From a virus, in IMG/VR virus record IMGVR_UViG_3300046334_000021, positions 1 to 38,181 of that record: 38,181 nt of DNA, one strand, 5' to 3'. Below the pieces are notes generated by a model. It saw only the letters and a program-made list of their open reading frames with translations. It had not been told where the DNA came from and did no database searches. Positions 1 through 7,113 of this stretch are shown here, piece by piece. Each line of letters begins with the position of its first letter. Position 1 is the first letter of the stretch. The position numbers and the translations under genes were made by a program.

Positions 1-71
1 TTACTCAAGCGCCTCATATACCAATAGCTGAAAGATTAAAGATGTTAAAAGAGGCTGCCAATGCCCACTAA
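1..71 (+). CDS. 3' fragment of replication initiator gene
   Basis: These bases encode the last 23 or so residues of the replication protein whose full copy lies at 37091-37942. The DNA is identical to 37872-37942 and ends in the same TAA stop. It is cut by the window edge, not by a mutation. Once the circle is closed this fragment and the right-hand copy are the same gene. Confidence 0.9.
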   Translation, partial: TQAPHIPIAERLKMLKEAANAH

Positions 72-288
72 AGACGAATGCAAAAAAATAATCAGCAATT
101 TAGGCTGGTTATGCGGTTGTAGTCCTCGCCTCATAGCAACACGCCTCTTGAGTGAAGACGATAAACAAGATATGGTTAACGGAGACTTGACCATAGAGTC
201 ACTAGAATGTGGTGTAAAAGCCTGGATGAAAGCCGGAATGCCTGATTATGCTCATGGACATACCGAGCCAATGAAGAAGCCTTTTTAA
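61..288 (+). CDS. Hypothetical protein, 75 aa (duplicate of the right-end copy)
   Basis: I do not recognise the family. The product is small and mixed-charge, with a Cys pair in 'LGWLCGCSPR', a predicted helical middle and a basic C-terminus ending 'EPMKKPF'. The ATG overlaps the end of the replication gene by 11 bases, as expected for a co-transcribed gene. The right-end copy (37932-38159) differs by six bases but only one residue, Q to K. That substitution pattern indicates purifying selection, so the gene is probably functional. Confidence 0.75.
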   Translation: MPTKDECKKIISNLGWLCGCSPRLIATRLLSEDDKQDMVNGDLTIESLECGVKAWMKAGMPDYAHGHTEPMKKPF

Positions 289-305
289 CTAATGGATGAG
301 ATACG

Positions 306-506
306 ATGCAAACTGGAATTGTAAAATGGTTTAACGAAGCAAAAGGATTTGGATTTATAGCAAGTGAGGGAAAAGATTTTTTTGTGTATTTCAAAGAGAT
401 TCAAGGGAATGGATTTAAAACCTTGAAAGAAGGCCAAAAGGTGCAATTCACTGCCGGAACGTCACCTAAAGGCGCATGTGCAAAAGAAGTGAGTGTTACT
501 TCCTGA
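306..506 (+). CDS. Cold-shock domain protein (CspA-like)
   Basis: A 66-aa single-domain cold-shock protein, the usual length for this family of single-stranded nucleic-acid binders that melt RNA structure. The RNP1 motif 'KGFGFI' is at residues 13-18. An RNP2-like segment 'FFVYF' is at 25-29, with Tyr where His is more common. The N-terminus '[15 protein letters not shown]' is typical. It follows the 75-aa gene by 17 bases and its 3' end overlaps the convergent gene 888-496 by 11 bases. It probably assists translation or transcription read-through during infection. The role in this phage is inferred. Confidence 0.93.
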   Translation: MQTGIVKWFNEAKGFGFIASEGKDFFVYFKEIQGNGFKTLKEGQKVQFTAGTSPKGACAKEVSVTS

Positions 507-888
507 TTTCTTTGTCTACTTCTGCGTAAAACAAATCGCCAACATCTTTTGAAAGCTTATGGAATAAATCTGTAAGCTTACCGCGCATTTCCTCATCTGG
601 GCTTCTGAGTATTTCAGCAATCCCGCCATGAGTGATGCCCATTACCAGGGAAACATTCTCTAAAAACTTGATGGTGTCTTCTAACTTCTCAACGGCTGTT
701 TTGTGATTTGGGCTATTATCCTCGTAGTCACTACCGCAAATCATTTCTTTGAGCTGCTCTTTTGCAAAACCTAACCAATGTTGATTGGGTTTATTATCAA
801 CCCACATTTTTTTATCCCACTGGATATACCATTCGCCGATTTGATAGCAAATATGGTCAATTTGTTGCACTGTGAATTGTACTGTCAT
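496..888 (-). CDS. Hypothetical protein, 130 aa
   Basis: Last gene of the left minus-strand operon. No family recognised. The product looks soluble and helical, rich in Lys and Glu, with a Trp-rich N-terminal part ('[12 protein letters not shown]'). The start is supported by AGGAAAG a few bases upstream and by an ATGA overlap with the stop of the preceding gene, indicating translational coupling. It converges on the cold-shock gene with an 11-base overlap. Confidence 0.7.
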   Translation of the reverse strand: MTVQFTVQQIDHICYQIGEWYIQWDKKMWVDNKPNQHWLGFAKEQLKEMICGSDYEDNSPNHKTAVEKLEDTIKFLENVSLVMGITHGGIAEILRSPDEEMRGKLTDLFHKLSKDVGDLFYAEVDKEIRK

Positions 889-1070
889 TTTGCTTTCCTC
901 ATGTCTAATATTTTAGTCCAATATGCAATTAACCTTTCCATAACTTCCGGCTCAAAAGCAATTTCATTTGTGGTTGAAATCCCATTGCTTGTTGTAACCC
1001 AAACTTGATAGCCGTCATAATCTACATAAGCACCATCACCTAAATACTCTTTAAACTTTCCTTCTCTCAT
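885..1070 (-). CDS. Hypothetical protein, 61 aa
   Basis: Small protein of unknown function in the J-protein operon. It has a compact, partly beta-like first half ('YVDYDGYQVWVTTSNG') followed by an amphipathic helix. AGAGGAA precedes the ATG at a good distance. Its stop overlaps the next start as ATGA. Coding status rests on this tight operon packing and the ribosome-binding site. Confidence 0.65.
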   Translation of the reverse strand: MREGKFKEYLGDGAYVDYDGYQVWVTTSNGISTTNEIAFEPEVMERLIAYWTKILDMRKAK

Positions 1071-1085
1071 GATTCCTCTTAGTTG

Positions 1086-1244
1086 TTATTCATTTACTTT
1101 TAAACTTTCTGCTGCAAATTCTTCACTAGGAAAATCTAGCTCTAAATCTCTGATATGTTGAATTGCATCATCTTGATGTAAAAAAACACCTTCCATTTCA
1201 TCCCAGTCAAGCTCCTGTTTCCGGCTTACTATCCAAACTCGCAT
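1086..1244 (-). CDS. Hypothetical protein, 52 aa (short gene)
   Basis: This 52-codon frame fills the gap between the 61-aa and 75-aa genes of the same operon. It begins 'MRVWIVSRKQELDWDEMEGV' and ends in TAA. A strong ribosome-binding site (GGGGAAGG) sits 5-6 bases before the ATG, and the start follows the upstream stop by one base. The product is acidic with a probable helix. Function unknown. It could be missed by annotation with a 60-codon cut-off. Confidence 0.7.
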   Translation of the reverse strand: MRVWIVSRKQELDWDEMEGVFLHQDDAIQHIRDLELDFPSEEFAAESLKVNE

Positions 1245-1245
1245 G

Positions 1246-1473
1246 TTAACCTTCCCCATTTTCTAATAAAGTTATATGCCCAATTGCTGCATAACGCGCT
1301 TGTTGCTCACTATCAAACCATTCTTGAGATTCTCTGATAATGGAGAGCTCACAAGGTTTGTAATCGGGATCATAAATTACATAATCCCAACCGTTTGAAA
1401 CTTGCGAGCAAATCTTACCGTCATACTTCCTCACTTGGAACTCATAACAACTATATTTTTCTATATCCATCAT
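1246..1473 (-). CDS. Hypothetical protein, 75 aa
   Basis: Small soluble protein rich in aromatic residues ('YSCYEFQVRKYDGKICSQVS'), probably a compact beta-alpha fold. No family recognised. The start region reads ATGATG and overlaps the stop of the upstream 96-aa gene by 4 bases. AGAGG lies before it. It belongs to the minus-strand operon driven from about 2484. Confidence 0.65.
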   Translation of the reverse strand: MMDIEKYSCYEFQVRKYDGKICSQVSNGWDYVIYDPDYKPCELSIIRESQEWFDSEQQARYAAIGHITLLENGEG

Positions 1474-1760
1474 GCTGCCTCTAATTTTTCATAAAAACTT
1501 AGATACCTTCTGCAAAAACCTGCTAAACTCTCGGCCGCATAGGGATGAATGCACTTTTCTATGATGGTTTGCCCCTCATCGTTCTCAATTTCAAGGATGT
1601 ACCCGAACTCTTTGTTTTTACCGAGCCAAACTGAATGGTCATCACCCATTAATTCAGCTACGGTTAAATCATTGATTGTTCGTTCATCGGGCGAGAAAGT
1701 TTCCTCGCCCTCCCATGGATTAAAAAAATCTTCGTCTGTTATCCGGCATGGCATTGTCAT
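1470..1760 (-). CDS. Hypothetical acidic protein, 96 aa
   Basis: Acidic protein with several Trp and Phe residues near the N-terminus ('DEDFFNPWEGEETFSPDE') and a helical C-terminus. No recognised domain. AGGAG lies about 9 bases upstream of the first ATG. A second in-frame ATG two codons later is an alternative start. It sits between the 58-aa and 75-aa genes, with the downstream gene overlapping by 4 bases. Confidence 0.65.
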   Translation of the reverse strand: MTMPCRITDEDFFNPWEGEETFSPDERTINDLTVAELMGDDHSVWLGKNKEFGYILEIENDEGQTIIEKCIHPYAAESLAGFCRRYLSFYEKLEAA

Positions 1761-1761
1761 T

Positions 1762-1938
1762 TTAATGTGCTCCTATTGTTCGTTCATAAAATTTAAGTGC
1801 TAGTGGATGTTTCGAGCTGCTATATAAAAACGTAACACGTTCACCCACAATTTTTGCTACGTGATAAATAAATCCATCGGTTAGCAATTCAAATCTAGTG
1901 CGCTTGACGCGCACACTATCAATTATTTGGTATTTCAT
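1762..1938 (-). CDS. Hypothetical basic protein, 58 aa (short gene)
   Basis: Frame of 58 codons starting 'MKYQIIDSVRVKRTRFELLT' and ending 'YERTIGAH'. Its ATG shares one base with the stop of the J-domain gene (TAATG), the classic translational coupling arrangement. It exactly fills the gap between that gene and the 96-aa gene. Predicted as a small beta-rich basic protein, function unknown. The upstream AAGG is weak, so re-initiation is the likely route. Confidence 0.65.
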   Translation of the reverse strand: MKYQIIDSVRVKRTRFELLTDGFIYHVAKIVGERVTFLYSSSKHPLALKFYERTIGAH

Positions 1939-2426
1939 TATGCAGCCCTTAGTTTGTTACGTTCTTTTTCTGTCACCTTTTCGCTACCGTGTGACGCTCT
2001 TATCTCATCCATTGAAAACTTCCCCCGTCCTCTTGATTTATAATCCGCTGGCCTAAAATACCAAAGCTTCTTTTTAGGAGCCCACATAAAGCCCGCTGCT
2101 TTGATTATTTCTTTGTGTGGTTTCGTATCGCCGTGTAACCATATCCAAGCACCACATATTTCTATATCGAATCCAAGCCCCATGACGGCGTTTAAGGCGT
2201 TATTTAGGTCTTCCCCATAGGATGAGTAGTCACCCTCTATTTTCGCCTCACCAGTCGCGTTTTTAAGCGCTTCATAGGCTTGATTAACCATTTTCATCAT
2301 CTCTAAACCGGCTGGGTTTCTGTCTGGATGATAAAGCGAACATGCTTTGCGATAGGCAGCCTTTACACTGTCAGGGTTATATTCGCCCGTGATTCCCAGT
2401 ACCTTTAGAGCGTCGTTTATATGCAT
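1938..2426 (-). CDS. J-domain (DnaJ-like) co-chaperone
   Basis: A 162-aa protein with an N-terminal J domain (about residues 1-60) that keeps the HPD tripeptide at 33-35, the residues that stimulate DnaK ATPase. 'AYRKACSLYHPDRNP' is diagnostic. There is no G/F region, zinc finger or substrate domain of full DnaJ. Instead a Trp-rich C-terminal domain (about 90-140, 'GAWIWLHGDTKPHKE') follows. It is the first gene of the left minus-strand operon, under a strong, operator-bearing promoter. It probably recruits host DnaK to a phage client such as the replication complex. That role is inferred from known phage dependence on DnaK/DnaJ. Confidence 0.85.
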   Translation of the reverse strand: MHINDALKVLGITGEYNPDSVKAAYRKACSLYHPDRNPAGLEMMKMVNQAYEALKNATGEAKIEGDYSSYGEDLNNALNAVMGLGFDIEICGAWIWLHGDTKPHKEIIKAAGFMWAPKKKLWYFRPADYKSRGRGKFSMDEIRASHGSEKVTEKERNKLRAA

Positions 2427-2455
2427 TTTGTTTCCTCATTAGTCTTGATGGGTTA

Positions 2456-2484
2456 ATGATATATGGCCAGACTGCCCATGTCAA
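2456..2484 (-). promoter_or_regulatory. Sigma70-type promoter of the left minus-strand operon
   Basis: On the minus strand a consensus -35 TTGACA (2484-2479) is followed by a 17-base spacer and -10 TATCAT (2461-2456). This is 30 bases upstream of the J-domain gene start. It is one of the best promoter matches in the window. A 17-bp palindrome fills the spacer, so it is very likely repressible. Confidence 0.8.
2463..2479. promoter_or_regulatory. Operator-like palindrome O1 (ATGGC-N7-CCCAT)
   Basis: The 17-mer ATGGCCAGACTGCCCAT is palindromic about its centre at 7 of 8 positions. It occupies the -10/-35 spacer of the left minus-strand promoter. It matches two related 17-mers at 32338-32354 and 32395-32411. 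A protein bound here would block RNA polymerase. The Cro-like product of 32461-32657 is the obvious candidate. Confidence 0.75.
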
Positions 2485-2513
2485 GAAAAGTTTTAATATT
2501 TGTTGATTTTTTC

Positions 2514-2548
2514 TTATCAACAGACTTATTCACGCATTTTGTGGATAA
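2514..2548. promoter_or_regulatory. Cluster of DnaA-box-like sites
   Basis: A perfect DnaA box lies on the minus strand at 2540-2548 (TTATCCACA). Two one-mismatch versions lie on the plus strand at 2514-2522 (TTATCAACA) and 2526-2534 (TTATTCACG). A T-rich stretch lies just to the left. The cluster lies in the intergenic region between the divergent left operon and the structural operon. It may bring DnaA control to the adjacent promoters or act as a secondary replication element. DnaA binding is inferred from sequence alone. Confidence 0.5.
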
Positions 2549-2566
2549 CTAACCGTGTGCTATCTT
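2539..2566 (+). promoter_or_regulatory. Possible promoter for the structural operon
   Basis: TTGTGG (2539-2544) and TATCTT (2561-2566) are spaced by 16 bases and lie about 70 bases before the first gene of the structural block. Each hexamer matches consensus at 4 of 6. The -35 overlaps the consensus DnaA box. A weak call. A phage-activated late promoter lacking consensus elements is an equally good explanation for expression here. Confidence 0.3.
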
Positions 2567-2599
2567 AGGATTAAGCGATAACAGGACGTTACGCGAAGC

Positions 2600-2615
2600 T
2601 ATTAACCGGTTAATA
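2600..2615. promoter_or_regulatory. 16-bp perfect palindrome before the structural operon
   Basis: TATTAACCGGTTAATA is a perfect 16-bp inverted repeat with no spacer. It lies 20 bases upstream of the start codon at 2636. It lacks the loop and T-tract of a terminator and has the size of a homodimer-binding site. It could be an operator or activator site for late transcription. Only the symmetry supports this. Confidence 0.4.
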
Positions 2616-2635
2616 ATTTACAAGGAGCGCTTAAA

Positions 2636-2821
2636 ATGAGCGAAGTTAAAGACTATTCAGAAGAAAAGGAAAACACCCATTACAACGGTGTTCCATCTAT
2701 GTATGGCAAGATGGTTAACAAACAGAATGCCCAGCAACCAAAGTATTGTATGCCTGGCGAAGCTGGCAAGAACGACGGCGCACAAGAAGGCGCTCACCGT
2801 AATGAACAAGCCGGACCCTAA
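2636..2821 (+). CDS. Hypothetical polar protein, 61 aa
   Basis: First gene of the plus-strand structural block, just before the terminases. The product is hydrophilic and probably disordered, rich in Gly, Asn, Gln, Glu and Lys ('MSEVKDYSEEKENTHYNGVP'). It has no recognisable domain. AAGGAG precedes the ATG with an 8-base spacing. Small polar genes often precede terminase genes, but no role can be assigned. Confidence 0.7.
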   Translation: MSEVKDYSEEKENTHYNGVPSMYGKMVNKQNAQQPKYCMPGEAGKNDGAQEGAHRNEQAGP

Positions 2822-2847
2822 GTCTTACACTATAAAAGGGTCGTGCT

Positions 2848-3222
2848 ATGGGAACACCCAATAAGTACAAAAAAGAGTACGCAAAAAAAGCCGAGGAGAT
2901 TCTTGCTACTGGTAAGAGTCTCGCGGCTGTTTGCGCTGCTTTCGATGTTACACGTCAATCGCTTTATGACTGGCGAGACTCTCATCCCGAATTCAAAGAA
3001 GCATTAGAGAAGGGATTGCAGAAAGCCCAGGCCGTTTGGGAACAAATGGGCGAGGATGGCATAAAAGGAAATTACGAGAAGTTTGGCGCTGCCCCGTGGA
3101 TTTTCACCATGAAAAACCGCTTTCGTGATGACTACACAGAAGACAAAGACGACAAGCAAGACAATGCTGTGTCTGTTTTGGAGAAAATTATATCAGGTGA
3201 GCTAAAGGTAAAACATGATTAA
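2848..3222 (+). CDS. terS: Terminase small subunit
   Basis: A 124-aa protein with an N-terminal helix-turn-helix (about residues 20-48, 'VCAAFDVTRQSLYDWRDSHP') of the kind small terminases use to recognise pac or cos DNA. A helical oligomerisation region and an acidic tail follow. It lies directly upstream of the large terminase and overlaps it by 8 bases. The family's role is to mark the packaging start and load the motor. The identification relies on the HTH and on position. Confidence 0.85.
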   Translation: MGTPNKYKKEYAKKAEEILATGKSLAAVCAAFDVTRQSLYDWRDSHPEFKEALEKGLQKAQAVWEQMGEDGIKGNYEKFGAAPWIFTMKNRFRDDYTEDKDDKQDNAVSVLEKIISGELKVKHD

Positions 3223-4717
3223 TGTTTACGACCTGGAAGAGTTTGCACCATCCTTTTTTAAAATAGCTGATAAGTCAGGGCAACTTACAGCATTTGAGTT
3301 TAACCGCGCTCAAAAATATGTACATGGTAAGTTAGAGGCGCAGTTATTGGCGCTTGGATATGTGAGAGCAAACATTTTAAAAGGCCGTCAGCAAGGTATC
3401 AGCACGTACATTTCTGGCCGCTATTTCCATAAAGCGCTCACACTCCCAGGCACACAAGCGTTTATTTTGACCCACATGGGAGACGCGACACGCAGCCTTT
3501 TTGCAATGACCAAGCGATACAACCACAATTTGCCCGCTGGCCTTGCACCAAAGCCCGACAAAGACAACGAGAACCAGTTGCTATTTAATAAACTCAATTC
3601 TGGTTATCGAGTAGGAACTGCGGGCAGTAAAGAGATAGGCCGCTCGATGACGAATCAATTAATGCATTTGTCTGAGTATGCCTTTTATGACAACCACGTT
3701 GAGATTAAGCGAGGGATAGAACAAACGGTTGCCGATATACCAGGAACAGAAAAGATAAAAGAATCGACAGCAAACGGTATTGCTAACGCCTTTTATCTTG
3801 ATTGGCAGGATGCCAAAGAGGGTAAATCGGATTATATAAACATCTTTGTGCCTTGGTATTGGCAAGATGAATATACACGCAGCGCGGAGGGCATGACGCT
3901 CACCGACGAGGAAAAAGACTGGATGTTGTTGTATGCGGCTGATGGATTGACCGCGAGACATTTAGCATGGAGACGTAACAAGCTGTCAGACTTTGACGGT
4001 GATTATGGGCAAAAGTGTAAAGGTTTTAGTCAAGAATACCCCTTCACAGACGAAGAGGCATTTTTAAATTCGATTACGGATACATTTATCACCGTGGAAC
4101 CGGTACAGAAAGCACGAAAGAACCAGGTTGAATCAACATCAGCCTTGTTAATTGGTGTTGACCCTGCAAGGGGCGGACAAGATAAAAGTGCAATTATCCG
4201 TCGCCGTGGCCGTTTAGCTTACAAGGGCGAAACGTATCAAGGATTAGACACAATGCAGCTCGTGGGCAAGCTCAAAATGATTATTGATAAAGAGCGGCCT
4301 CACAAGATGTTTATAGACTGTATTGGCATTGGCGCGGGCGTTGTCGATAGATTATGCGAAATGGGTTACGAATGTGTGGTTGGTGTGAATGTGGCGAGAG
4401 CTGCAAATAACCCTGACCAATTCTTAAACCTTCGCGCGGAACTTTGGCATGAAATGCGGGAATGGTTAAACCAGGATATGCCCGTACAAATACCAGACGA
4501 TCCAGAATTACAAAAAGAGCTTTGCGGCTTGGGCTATGACTACAACAGCTCAGGGCGTTTAGTGATTGAAAGCAAGAAAGATGCGAGAAAGCGGGGCATG
4601 AATAGCCCAGATAAAGCCGACTCATTAATGCTCACATTCGCTTACGGACAGCACGCGGGCACATCTTCTTACCAGGCCAACATTATACCGGAGAGAACAG
4701 CAGGGCGATTAATTTAA
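3215..4717 (+). CDS. terL: Terminase large subunit (packaging ATPase/nuclease)
   Basis: A 500-aa packaging motor. The ATPase domain carries a variant Walker A 'KGRQQGIST' (residues 56-64) and a Walker B-like 'LMHLSEYAF' (149-157) with catalytic Glu154. The C-terminal RNase H-like nuclease domain shows the expected acidic residues: D316 in 'LLIGVDPARGG', D368 in 'HKMFIDCIG' and D469 in 'DKADSL'. It cuts concatemers and pumps DNA through the portal. The start lies 6 bases after AAAGG and overlaps the small-subunit gene. The P22-like module and the permuted, terminally redundant map favour headful packaging. Confidence 0.95.
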   Translation: MINVYDLEEFAPSFFKIADKSGQLTAFEFNRAQKYVHGKLEAQLLALGYVRANILKGRQQGISTYISGRYFHKALTLPGTQAFILTHMGDATRSLFAMTKRYNHNLPAGLAPKPDKDNENQLLFNKLNSGYRVGTAGSKEIGRSMTNQLMHLSEYAFYDNHVEIKRGIEQTVADIPGTEKIKESTANGIANAFYLDWQDAKEGKSDYINIFVPWYWQDEYTRSAEGMTLTDEEKDWMLLYAADGLTARHLAWRRNKLSDFDGDYGQKCKGFSQEYPFTDEEAFLNSITDTFITVEPVQKARKNQVESTSALLIGVDPARGGQDKSAIIRRRGRLAYKGETYQGLDTMQLVGKLKMIIDKERPHKMFIDCIGIGAGVVDRLCEMGYECVVGVNVARAANNPDQFLNLRAELWHEMREWLNQDMPVQIPDDPELQKELCGLGYDYNSSGRLVIESKKDARKRGMNSPDKADSLMLTFAYGQHAGTSSYQANIIPERTAGRLI

Positions 4718-4740
4718 TACACAACTAAAAGGATTTAGTT

Positions 4741-7053
4741 ATGGCCAAGAAAGCGGAAAAAATCGCGCATGAAGCGCGTTTAGCTTGTGAAAAGTTTCGT
4801 GAAGGGTTTAAGTTCAACATAGACCAATACCACGAGATGCACTCCTTTGTACTCGGCCAACAGTGGACGGCTGACGAAGAGGACGACATGATTAAGACGT
4901 TCCGAAAAGTGCCGATGGTTGCTAATAAACTCGGTGCTATGTCGAACTCTTTATTGGGCGAACAGCAACAAAATACCCCGCAATTGCAAGTCGTTCCGAT
5001 GACTAATTGCGATGAGAATACAGCCCATCTGCGAGAACTAATTGTCAAAGACATTATGTTTTCAACTGATGCAACGATTACTTACCAGGTTGCAGCCGGT
5101 CAAGCCGCCATTGGTGGTTATAGCGCGTTCTATGTGGGTACAGATTACACACATCAGCGCTCGTTTGATTTGGATATTTGCTACGGTCACTTCAAAGATG
5201 CAACCCGTACATACTTTGATATCAGTGCGGAGACTCCCAACAAAACAGACGGTATGCACTGCGGTTATATCACCCGCATGAGCCGCGAGAAATTCCGCGA
5301 AGTGTACGGAAAAGACCTCGAAGAAAAAATATCAAAGACCATGAGTCCAACAGCCAGCGCCGAAGATATAGCCCTGGCCGTTCAACCATCCGAAGGGGAA
5401 GATCCTTTTACCTGGGCAGATAATGAAGCAATAACCATACTTGACCATTTTAAACGCAAGTTTGAAAACGACACGCTTTATAAACTATCCAACGGCAAAA
5501 CATACAACCAGGAAGAACTTGACGAGCTGATAGAAAAATCACGCGAAATGAATGCCAAGCTCGAACAGAATCGTGATGATTTAGATTTAACCGCCGCAAT
5601 TGGTCAAGAAATGCCAGGCATGGATTTGATGCCAAGCATGGACAATCAAGACCAAATGATGCCAAACGAGGACAAGGAAGCCGAAGGAATAGCCAGTATG
5701 GGCGATTCCAATGCCGAAGAAGTTGAAGAGATTCCCATCGAGGAAGATTACGACATGATGACGCTTTGGGATGATGGCGAACCGGTGCGCATTGAAGATA
5801 AGCGCAAGTTTAAATCATACAAAATATGGCATTACAAGATAGCCGGTGATTACATCCTGGAAGATGGCGAATTCCCAGCCGAACAGCTCCCCGTTGTATT
5901 CATGGATCAAAACAGCTACTACGACAAAAACGGTAAGCAGATTTGCCGCTCATTCTTTGGCGATTGCCGCGATACGCAGCGCTATATCAACTACATTCGC
6001 ACACAATCCGCCTTTATCCTCAAGATATCCCGTTATGACCAATTCATAGGCAGCAAGAAGAACGTACAAGGCTTGGACACTCAAAGAAACTGGCGTGACC
6101 CAAACAGCGTACAAGGTTTGCTTGCTTATGATGAAAGCCCGAGCGGTGCAAAACCTGAGCAATTAAGACCGCCTGAGCTGTCCGCCTCTTTGCTGCAACA
6201 ATACGAAATTGCAATACAAGATTTGTACCTGGCAACCGGTTTATATCCTACGCAGCTCGGTCAACAAGGCAATGAAGTGTCAGGCAGCGCTATTGATGCC
6301 CGTACCCGTCAAGGCTCCTATTCAACCTATGTATTTTTCAATTCAGTAAACCGCGCCATTACAACCGGTGGCTCTATCGTTAACGAAATGATACCGCGCG
6401 TTTATGACTCTGAGCGGGTTATCACTCTGATGATGCCAGACGAAGGAATGAAAAATATCACTGTAAACAAACAAATGGATGAATACGGGGAACTGATTGA
6501 AAACGATATCAGAAAGGGAACTTATGAAGTCAGACTTATTGCAGGACCAAGTTACGAAGGACAAAAAGCGGAAGCGTTGCAGTCATTGCGGGAAGTATTA
6601 CAGGCTGACCCCGAAACATTCAAACTCGTTGCCGATTTGTACGCAGACAATCTACCGCTCTCTAACAACCTCGAAATCAAGAACCGATTAAAAACAATTG
6701 TGCCGCCTGAAATCATTGAAGCAGGAAAAACCGGAAAGATGCCGCATGAAAACGGTCAGCCCACGCCTGAACAAATGATGATGCAGCAACAAATGCAAAT
6801 GCAACAGCAACAAATGGCAATGCAGCAAAAAGAATTACAACTAAAAGAGGAGGAGATACGACTAAAACAACAAAAAATACTGATGGACGCACAAGTAGCA
6901 CTTCAAAAATTAGAAACGGAAAAACTGGTGGTTGCGGGCGATATACAAGAGCAGGAGCTACGTTATCTCGCTGAAACACAACGCACACAAAGTGATGAGT
7001 CAATAGCACACGCTGATAATTTAGTGAAAATATTGACCCATAAGATTCAATAA
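4741..7053 (+). CDS. Portal protein (P22-like, long form)
   Basis: At 770 aa it is close in length to the P22 portal (725 aa) and much longer than siphophage portals. The body includes 'NKLGAMSNSLLGEQQQNTPQ' and 'YIRTQSAFILKISRYDQFIG', typical of the family. An acidic insert lies at about residues 280-345. The C-terminal 100 residues form a Gln/Met-rich coiled coil, matching the long barrel of P22-type portals. The portal forms the dodecameric vertex through which DNA enters and leaves, and docks the terminase and tail factors. AAAGGA lies before the ATG. Confidence 0.92.
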   Translation: MAKKAEKIAHEARLACEKFREGFKFNIDQYHEMHSFVLGQQWTADEEDDMIKTFRKVPMVANKLGAMSNSLLGEQQQNTPQLQVVPMTNCDENTAHLRELIVKDIMFSTDATITYQVAAGQAAIGGYSAFYVGTDYTHQRSFDLDICYGHFKDATRTYFDISAETPNKTDGMHCGYITRMSREKFREVYGKDLEEKISKTMSPTASAEDIALAVQPSEGEDPFTWADNEAITILDHFKRKFENDTLYKLSNGKTYNQEELDELIEKSREMNAKLEQNRDDLDLTAAIGQEMPGMDLMPSMDNQDQMMPNEDKEAEGIASMGDSNAEEVEEIPIEEDYDMMTLWDDGEPVRIEDKRKFKSYKIWHYKIAGDYILEDGEFPAEQLPVVFMDQNSYYDKNGKQICRSFFGDCRDTQRYINYIRTQSAFILKISRYDQFIGSKKNVQGLDTQRNWRDPNSVQGLLAYDESPSGAKPEQLRPPELSASLLQQYEIAIQDLYLATGLYPTQLGQQGNEVSGSAIDARTRQGSYSTYVFFNSVNRAITTGGSIVNEMIPRVYDSERVITLMMPDEGMKNITVNKQMDEYGELIENDIRKGTYEVRLIAGPSYEGQKAEALQSLREVLQADPETFKLVADLYADNLPLSNNLEIKNRLKTIVPPEIIEAGKTGKMPHENGQPTPEQMMMQQQMQMQQQQMAMQQKELQLKEEEIRLKQQKILMDAQVALQKLETEKLVVAGDIQEQELRYLAETQRTQSDESIAHADNLVKILTHKIQ

Positions 7054-7055
7054 AC

Positions 7056-7092
7056 GGACGTTCAGTGGACGTTCAGTGGACGTTCAGTGGAC
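7056..7092 (+). repeat. 11-bp tandem repeat between portal and scaffold genes
   Basis: Three exact copies of GGACGTTCAGT (7056-7066, 7067-7077, 7078-7088) are followed by a partial fourth (GGAC). They start two bases after the portal stop and end 22 bases before the scaffold start. The array could be replication slippage or a protein-binding site. Copy number probably varies between isolates. Confidence 0.9.
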
Positions 7093-7113
7093 AAATAAAC
7101 AGGGGATGTTGAA

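Larger units (their letters stand above)
1..310. repeat. Left copy of terminal 310-bp near-identical repeat
   Basis: This stretch aligns without gaps to the last 310 bases of the window (offset 37871). I count six substitutions, at left-copy positions 84, 117, 141, 166, 168 and 183, all inside the 75-codon gene. Four are synonymous and two fall in one codon (Gln to Lys). The repeat joins the end of the replication gene to the start of the cold-shock gene, so the natural map is circular. Near identity rather than identity suggests two population variants or two tandem genome copies. Confidence 0.95.
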
